Program-made: the position numbers and the translations under genes
Notes under the pieces: model-generated
Told to the model about the DNA's origin: nothing
Database searches by the model: none
What the model saw: the letters and a program-made list of their open reading frames with translations, nothing else
Source: Paramacrobiotus richtersi
Lineage: Eukaryota; Tardigrada; Eutardigrada; Parachela; Macrobiotidae
Assembly (NCBI GenBank): GCA_034698045.1
Contig: JAQGAU010000899.1
Coordinates: 1 to 22,812, forward strand
Length of the DNA: 22,812 nucleotides
Reading direction: 5' to 3'
Shown: piece after piece, positions 18,570 to 22,812 of the stretch
Numbering within the stretch: position 1 is the first letter of the stretch
Layout of the letters: each line of letters begins with the position of its first letter

Positions 18570-21500
18570 TTATTTTTGAGGCTTTCGGTAGCTGCTATGC
18601 AATGTGGCCACATCGACGAACCGACGACCTTTCTCCAGAGCATCTCGCACATCCCCGACGATCCGACCGCGGACATACTCCAGGAATTCTCTATAATATC
18701 AAGAAAACGAAAGGATCAGTAATTGCTTAAAAGCAGGCGTCATTGCTTTATTCAGCGACAATTATCAATAATTTTAATAAATAACCTTTTAATTCAGTTT
18801 TCTTTATGACGCCTAAATAATTTCCTAGCATGCAAACACCGAACTCGAGTCCTTCGACAGTAAGTATATTAAACCGTACACTTCAAACACTATAACAGCT
18901 TCTTACAAAGCATCCGGTCGTTGTTCGAATGGAATAAACCGCAGCCGGATATCGTGATCCTTCACATCGTTTATCTTCAGGTAAAACCGAAACGGTTCGA
19001 TATCGGCCGATTCCGATGCTCGAATCATGTGTCCAATCTGTTGCTCACGAAGCCACACATTTTTATCCAGTGAATCACCTTCCCCAACATCCGTCAAAGC
19101 TGTCGCCGCTTCCGTGCGACCCCTCCATGTTGCAAATTTCAGAATGTACCATTGCCCAGCTGTAATTAAAAAATATCCAAAATCTCAGATCTCTACCGAT
19201 TCAAAGCATAATGTGCGAAAAAGCAGTGCTATACAAATATTCAAGAAAAACTGAGACGGAGAAATAGACAACAAATTAAAAACAGAACAGAACGCAGATC
19301 AATAACGGACACCTCCTTCATATCAACAGAAAGAATCTTAATCCGTTTGTTAAGAATTATATACCTACCATTGTGCAGATTCAGACAATTTTTCATGTGT
19401 TTGGCAGTATAATCCAGCTTCTCACAACAGTAATAATCTTCCATCATAGAAAAAACACCCGGTACTGTCTCCCGGAAGAAATACGTCAGCGGTAAGTCGC
19501 GCACACGTAACGGAGGACAATCAATTGTCAATTCTTTGTCAACAACCATCCGGTCAGCAGGCACGTCCAAATCCGCCCCTTGTGCAACTGATGTGACAAC
19601 AACCTTAGTTTGTACAACTTTTGGACTTTTGGGCTTCTTTCCCGACGACGGCGGCTGGTTTTGGCTGCTTTTAGCAGCTTCGGAACCATTCCTTCGGGCT
19701 GCATGGTCCACACCAATTTTCCAATCAGGGTGTGTATCCACTTCATACCCTGCTTTCAAAACACAGTCTCGCAAACTTGAAATAAACGTGTCCGCTTCTG
19801 TTTCTTTTTTGGCCACCGTCAGATTCTTCAGTCCATTCTCCAGTTGATCTATGGATGAACTCGACGGAACAGGTGCGGTAATTTCCGTCGCGGGCTGTGC
19901 CAACTTTTTCTCCGGTTCTGGTTCGGTGTGGAAGATTTCGCCGTTCTGGATTCGCTGAAGAAAGTCTCTCGCTTTATCGATATCTTCCACGGTGAAATCC
20001 CCGAACTGGCTTTTTGTGAATAATTTCGAGATGTTCTTCTGCATATATTTGGAAAGATCGCTGCAAAAACGACAGTATGCTATATCACTCATGAAATCAA
20101 TATGTTTACAAAGAAACCATATATGTCTTGCTTAATCAACAATAATTTTAAACTTTAATAAATTAAAAAAGAAAATGAGTAATAGCTTATCAAGCAATTA
20201 GGGACAGCTTACTATCGAGTTATGCAATTTTTTAGCGAATATTTTCAGTATTTACACGTTGTGACCCTTTTATAACATCCGACTAATTATTGTTGTTATT
20301 CGTTTAGAAAAATAATAATAACCAACAAAGGCCAGTACCGAGCTCTAGGATTGTCCGTTTTGAAGAGAATTCCCATATACAAGGCGTGCCAGTCGACAAA
20401 ATGGTTGATCATCACAATGGAAAACTCCAAAGTATTCTGTCCATGTGTCTTTGCGTGCCGCTTGTCGCCAACCAGCATTTCCGTGATCCAAGTAAGGCAT
20501 TTTCCCGGAACGCCTTTCAAGCGGGCATCGTTTTTCACGAGCAGCTTTTCGGGATTCCGACCCGTCCAGGAGGAGTTGGTGGCTTTACAATCGTAGATGG
20601 CATAGACCTCAAACGAATCCGGCAGCGTCACGTCGTCGCCATAAGAGTCACCTAGTGTAAAGAAATGGATGGAGACAATTTTTCTTGCATTAGAAGTTTG
20701 ATTAATGGAAAATAGTTTAGAATTCTGAAGTCAGATTCGTCCACCAAGCGAATTATAACTGTAAGTATCGGTACTTCTAACAACCCAACTACTGACTACA
20801 GCAAGTGCGAAGTATCTGGATTTGCTAATCTCTGATATCATTCGAAAGAGCGTAATGCGCAGGCATCTGCTGTCAAATCCTGCCAGATGTTTCAGGTTCA
20901 AAAGTTATGCGAACACAAAGACGAAAAATTTTCGTCGTCGGCCATCATCAATCCACAAAACAGCCACTACACTACAATTTTCATATCGTAGTGTTCAATG
21001 TGACTGCACGGACTTTCCGCCATATCTTTTATCTGGAACAACTTTTTAGTGTTCCACATCTAGCAAGACTTGGCAGCAGGTTTAGGACCTTCACATTATT
21101 TCGAACGATAACAAAGACCTGCAAACCGGAATACTTCGACTTGCTTTAGTTGGGTTGTAAGACAACGTTACTGTACAATGACCTGATCGTTGTAAATATG
21201 TACATGTAGATATTGTAGTGAAGTGGCAAAACAACACATCATCAAATAACTGTAATATTTGCTCCGTACAACAATGCTTAAAAATTGCTCCAATTCGAAT
21301 TACGGTAACTAATCGATCCTTTAGTTTTTCTGTTTATGTTTTGTGAATGACAATATTCAAAGAACGCGTAAAAACACTCCGTAATCAACCTACCCCTAAT
21401 ATCCCGCACCGTAACTTCCCACTTGAAAAAATCCTCCAAAATATTCCGACACAATTTCACTTTGGACAGCAGATGAGGCACCACCGCATCTTCATCCAGA

Positions 21501-22584
21501 GATTTATTTCGCGATAGGCAGTAATAATTCCAGGCCAATTCCTTATGCTCAATGGAATCGCGGACTAATTTGCTTCGGGCCAGGGGCAGTTCCGGTCGGA
21601 CGGGGGGAGGTATCACCTGTCTCAGCAGCTTATTTAACGACGCAAACCGATCCGTCAAAACACAGATGGCCCGCTTGATCTCCTCGTGGAACGATAAAAA
21701 TGTAAAGAAATCCACGGATTTGGCAATGTTGTGACTGTGGTCAAAGGGATCTTGCACGTTCATGTAGGCGAACTGCAGAAACAAAGACCAGTCTACAGAG
21801 CGAAAAACGCCACATTATCATTAACTAACAAGTAAGTTTATCGAGTATTATATTTTATCAGAGTGCACGTGGACAGTTAAGTACTGCACATGGAGTCATG
21901 GACTAAATTTGCCATAAAATTCGAATCAAATACAGCTCATATCATTGACAGAACTGTAGTGCATTGGCTCTAAACTCCCAAACTATACAGGGGGCTTGTT
22001 GTAAGCATACCAAACGAATTAAGAACGAAAATAACCCCTTATTTTTCCCTAGCCACAACTAAAAATCGGCGTTCCCGGATTCATAGCCACGTTACACAGA
22101 ATAACACTAAAAACCAACAAAAAAACTTTTACCACTTGATACTACTGTATAGCCGGCTCCTACCTTAAAATCTTCCGGTCCACAAAAATCATCCGCCACC
22201 ACAACATTCCCACTCTTAATCTCAATGACACTCTGGGCAAAGTTGATCCGGGAATAAAACTGGAAAAACTTCAGCAATAAGTCGGAGCAGCTGGCCGCTA
22301 TATCGACCGAGTTCTTCCTCTTAACGTTGTTAAGAAGGCCACCCATGAACGGGGGATGGTGTATCGATTGTCCGGCTAACAGTACATCCGGAGCGGGGAA
22401 GATGGAGGGAAGGACATCGCAGAGGAAGAACATGACCAGCATGGTCACACAGTAGCTGGTAAGACCAGCGGGACCGTCCAACTGCTTGTCCACCACCCAG
22501 CGGCGGACGGTGAAGACGAGGGGACGGACACGGGGGTCCAGGCTGCTGTAGTGGCGAAGGAGACCCGTGTTGCGGAGGACTAGC
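18570..22584 (-). CDS. TUT1: TUT1-like non-canonical poly(A)/uridylyl transferase (speckle-targeted poly(A) polymerase-like), 5' part outside window
   Basis: Six exons join in phase: 22164-22584, 21394-21772, 20339-20651, 19369-20060, 18907-19159 and 18570-18690 (TAA), about 725 aa. This family adds U or A tails to RNA 3' ends; TUT1 itself tails U6 snRNA in the nucleus. The first exon has RNTGLLRHYSSLDPRVRPLV and SYCVTMLVMFFL, the central helical domain of non-canonical polymerases. It is followed by FFQFYSRINFAQSVIEI and VQDPFDHSHNIAKSV, the PAP-associated motif. The catalytic DxD domain must lie beyond 22584. About 460 residues follow the PAP-associated region, including a Pro/Ser/Lys-rich linker and IEPFRFYLKINDVKDHDIR; I do not recognise a domain there. 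A long C-terminal part favours TUT1 over mitochondrial MTPAP, but the split is not certain. The last exon (VGDVRDALEKGRRFVDVATL) is joined by a donor, TTGTAAGA at 18901-18908, that itself contains a TAA. Confidence 0.68.
20652..21393 (-). other. 742-bp intron of the TUT1-like gene with sense-opposite open frames
   Basis: The intron lies between two phase-compatible exons. On the plus strand, 20822-21149 stays largely open in two frames (for example PARCFRFKSYANTKTKNF) and has a coding-like look. No start context, splice partners or family motif were found. It may be an old inserted fragment. Confidence 0.35.
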
Positions 22585-22812
22585 CTGCAAAAAACCACAG
22601 GCGAATAAAAATATGTAGAAAAGTTGGTATTATGTTTCCTATACGCTAAACAGTCGTTATTATTTCACCGTTTTTATCACACATTTATTTCATAGTTATC
22701 TATTCATTTCATATTCATCCATATTTCAGGATATTATCATCCATACCAGACTCCATCCTTTTACCATATGTAACCATATTTATCTATTATTGATTGCATA
22801 TTTATCTATCCA
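22585..22812. repeat. AT-rich intron edge with short repeated units
   Basis: This begins with the acceptor TTTTTTGCAG (22585-22594 on the minus strand) of the TUT1-like exon. Beyond it come repeated ATTCATCCATATTT-like and TATTTATCTAT units and no coding frame. It is presumably part of the upstream intron. Confidence 0.5.

Noticed and set aside
1-22812. tRNA or rRNA genes, CRISPR arrays, prokaryotic operons or phage modules
   Set aside because: No cloverleaf with the expected A and B boxes, no spaced repeat array and no prokaryotic gene organisation was seen on either strand; genes are spliced.

Overview
This window looks like intron-rich nuclear DNA of a small-genome metazoan. Genes sit close together on both strands. 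Most introns are 50-800 bp with GT-AG ends, and every recognisable product is an animal housekeeping protein: DCTPP1, NUP58, NEMP, DGAT2 and a TUT1-like nucleotidyltransferase. There are no bacterial operons, Shine-Dalgarno sites, CRISPR arrays or phage genes. The phylum cannot be fixed from the sequence alone; a tardigrade, mite or similar compact ecdysozoan genome would fit (inference). Exon models below were built by hand by joining GT-AG sites whose reading phases agree, so boundaries are sequence-supported but unverified by transcripts.

Layout, left to right. (1) 1-2411, minus: the dCTP pyrophosphatase DCTPP1, whose exons join in phase to an unrecognised N-terminal protein of roughly 290 residues; its 3' end lies beyond base 1. 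(2) 2412-2944: divergent promoter region. (3) 2945-5666, plus: NUP58, a channel nucleoporin, six exons, 436 aa. (4) 5667-6970: mostly non-coding, holding a degenerate copy of the 3' end of the zinc-finger gene found at 13052-15161. (5) 6971-7675, plus: NEMP-family inner nuclear membrane protein, with an apparent one-base frameshift and unresolved ends. (6) 7985-8525, plus: two open stretches with Cys motifs, possibly a decayed or unmodelled gene. (7) 8696-11413, minus: DGAT2-family acyltransferase, five exons including a 28-nt microexon, 338 aa. (8) 11747-12155: a 409-bp inverted-repeat (foldback or MITE-like) element. (9) 13052-15161, minus: an unrecognised protein of 371 aa with five atypical zinc fingers and seven exons, all introns in phase 0. 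(10) 15774-15848: a 61-bp hairpin flanked by 7-bp direct repeats, whose 3' arm supplies the proposed start codon of the next gene. (11) 15839-17967, plus: an unrecognised five-exon gene (about 323 aa) with an AATAAA signal just after its stop. (12) 18570 to beyond the right half of the window, minus: a TUT1-like non-canonical poly(A)/uridylyl transferase with a long unusual C-terminal region; its catalytic N-terminal part is outside the window.

The genes do not form one pathway. Two encode nuclear-envelope proteins (NUP58 and NEMP), two act on nucleotides or RNA (DCTPP1 and the TUT1-like enzyme), and one makes storage lipid (DGAT2). The least explained parts are the N-terminal region fused to DCTPP1, the zinc-finger gene with its partial copy, the orphan gene at 15839-17967 and the small inverted-repeat elements.
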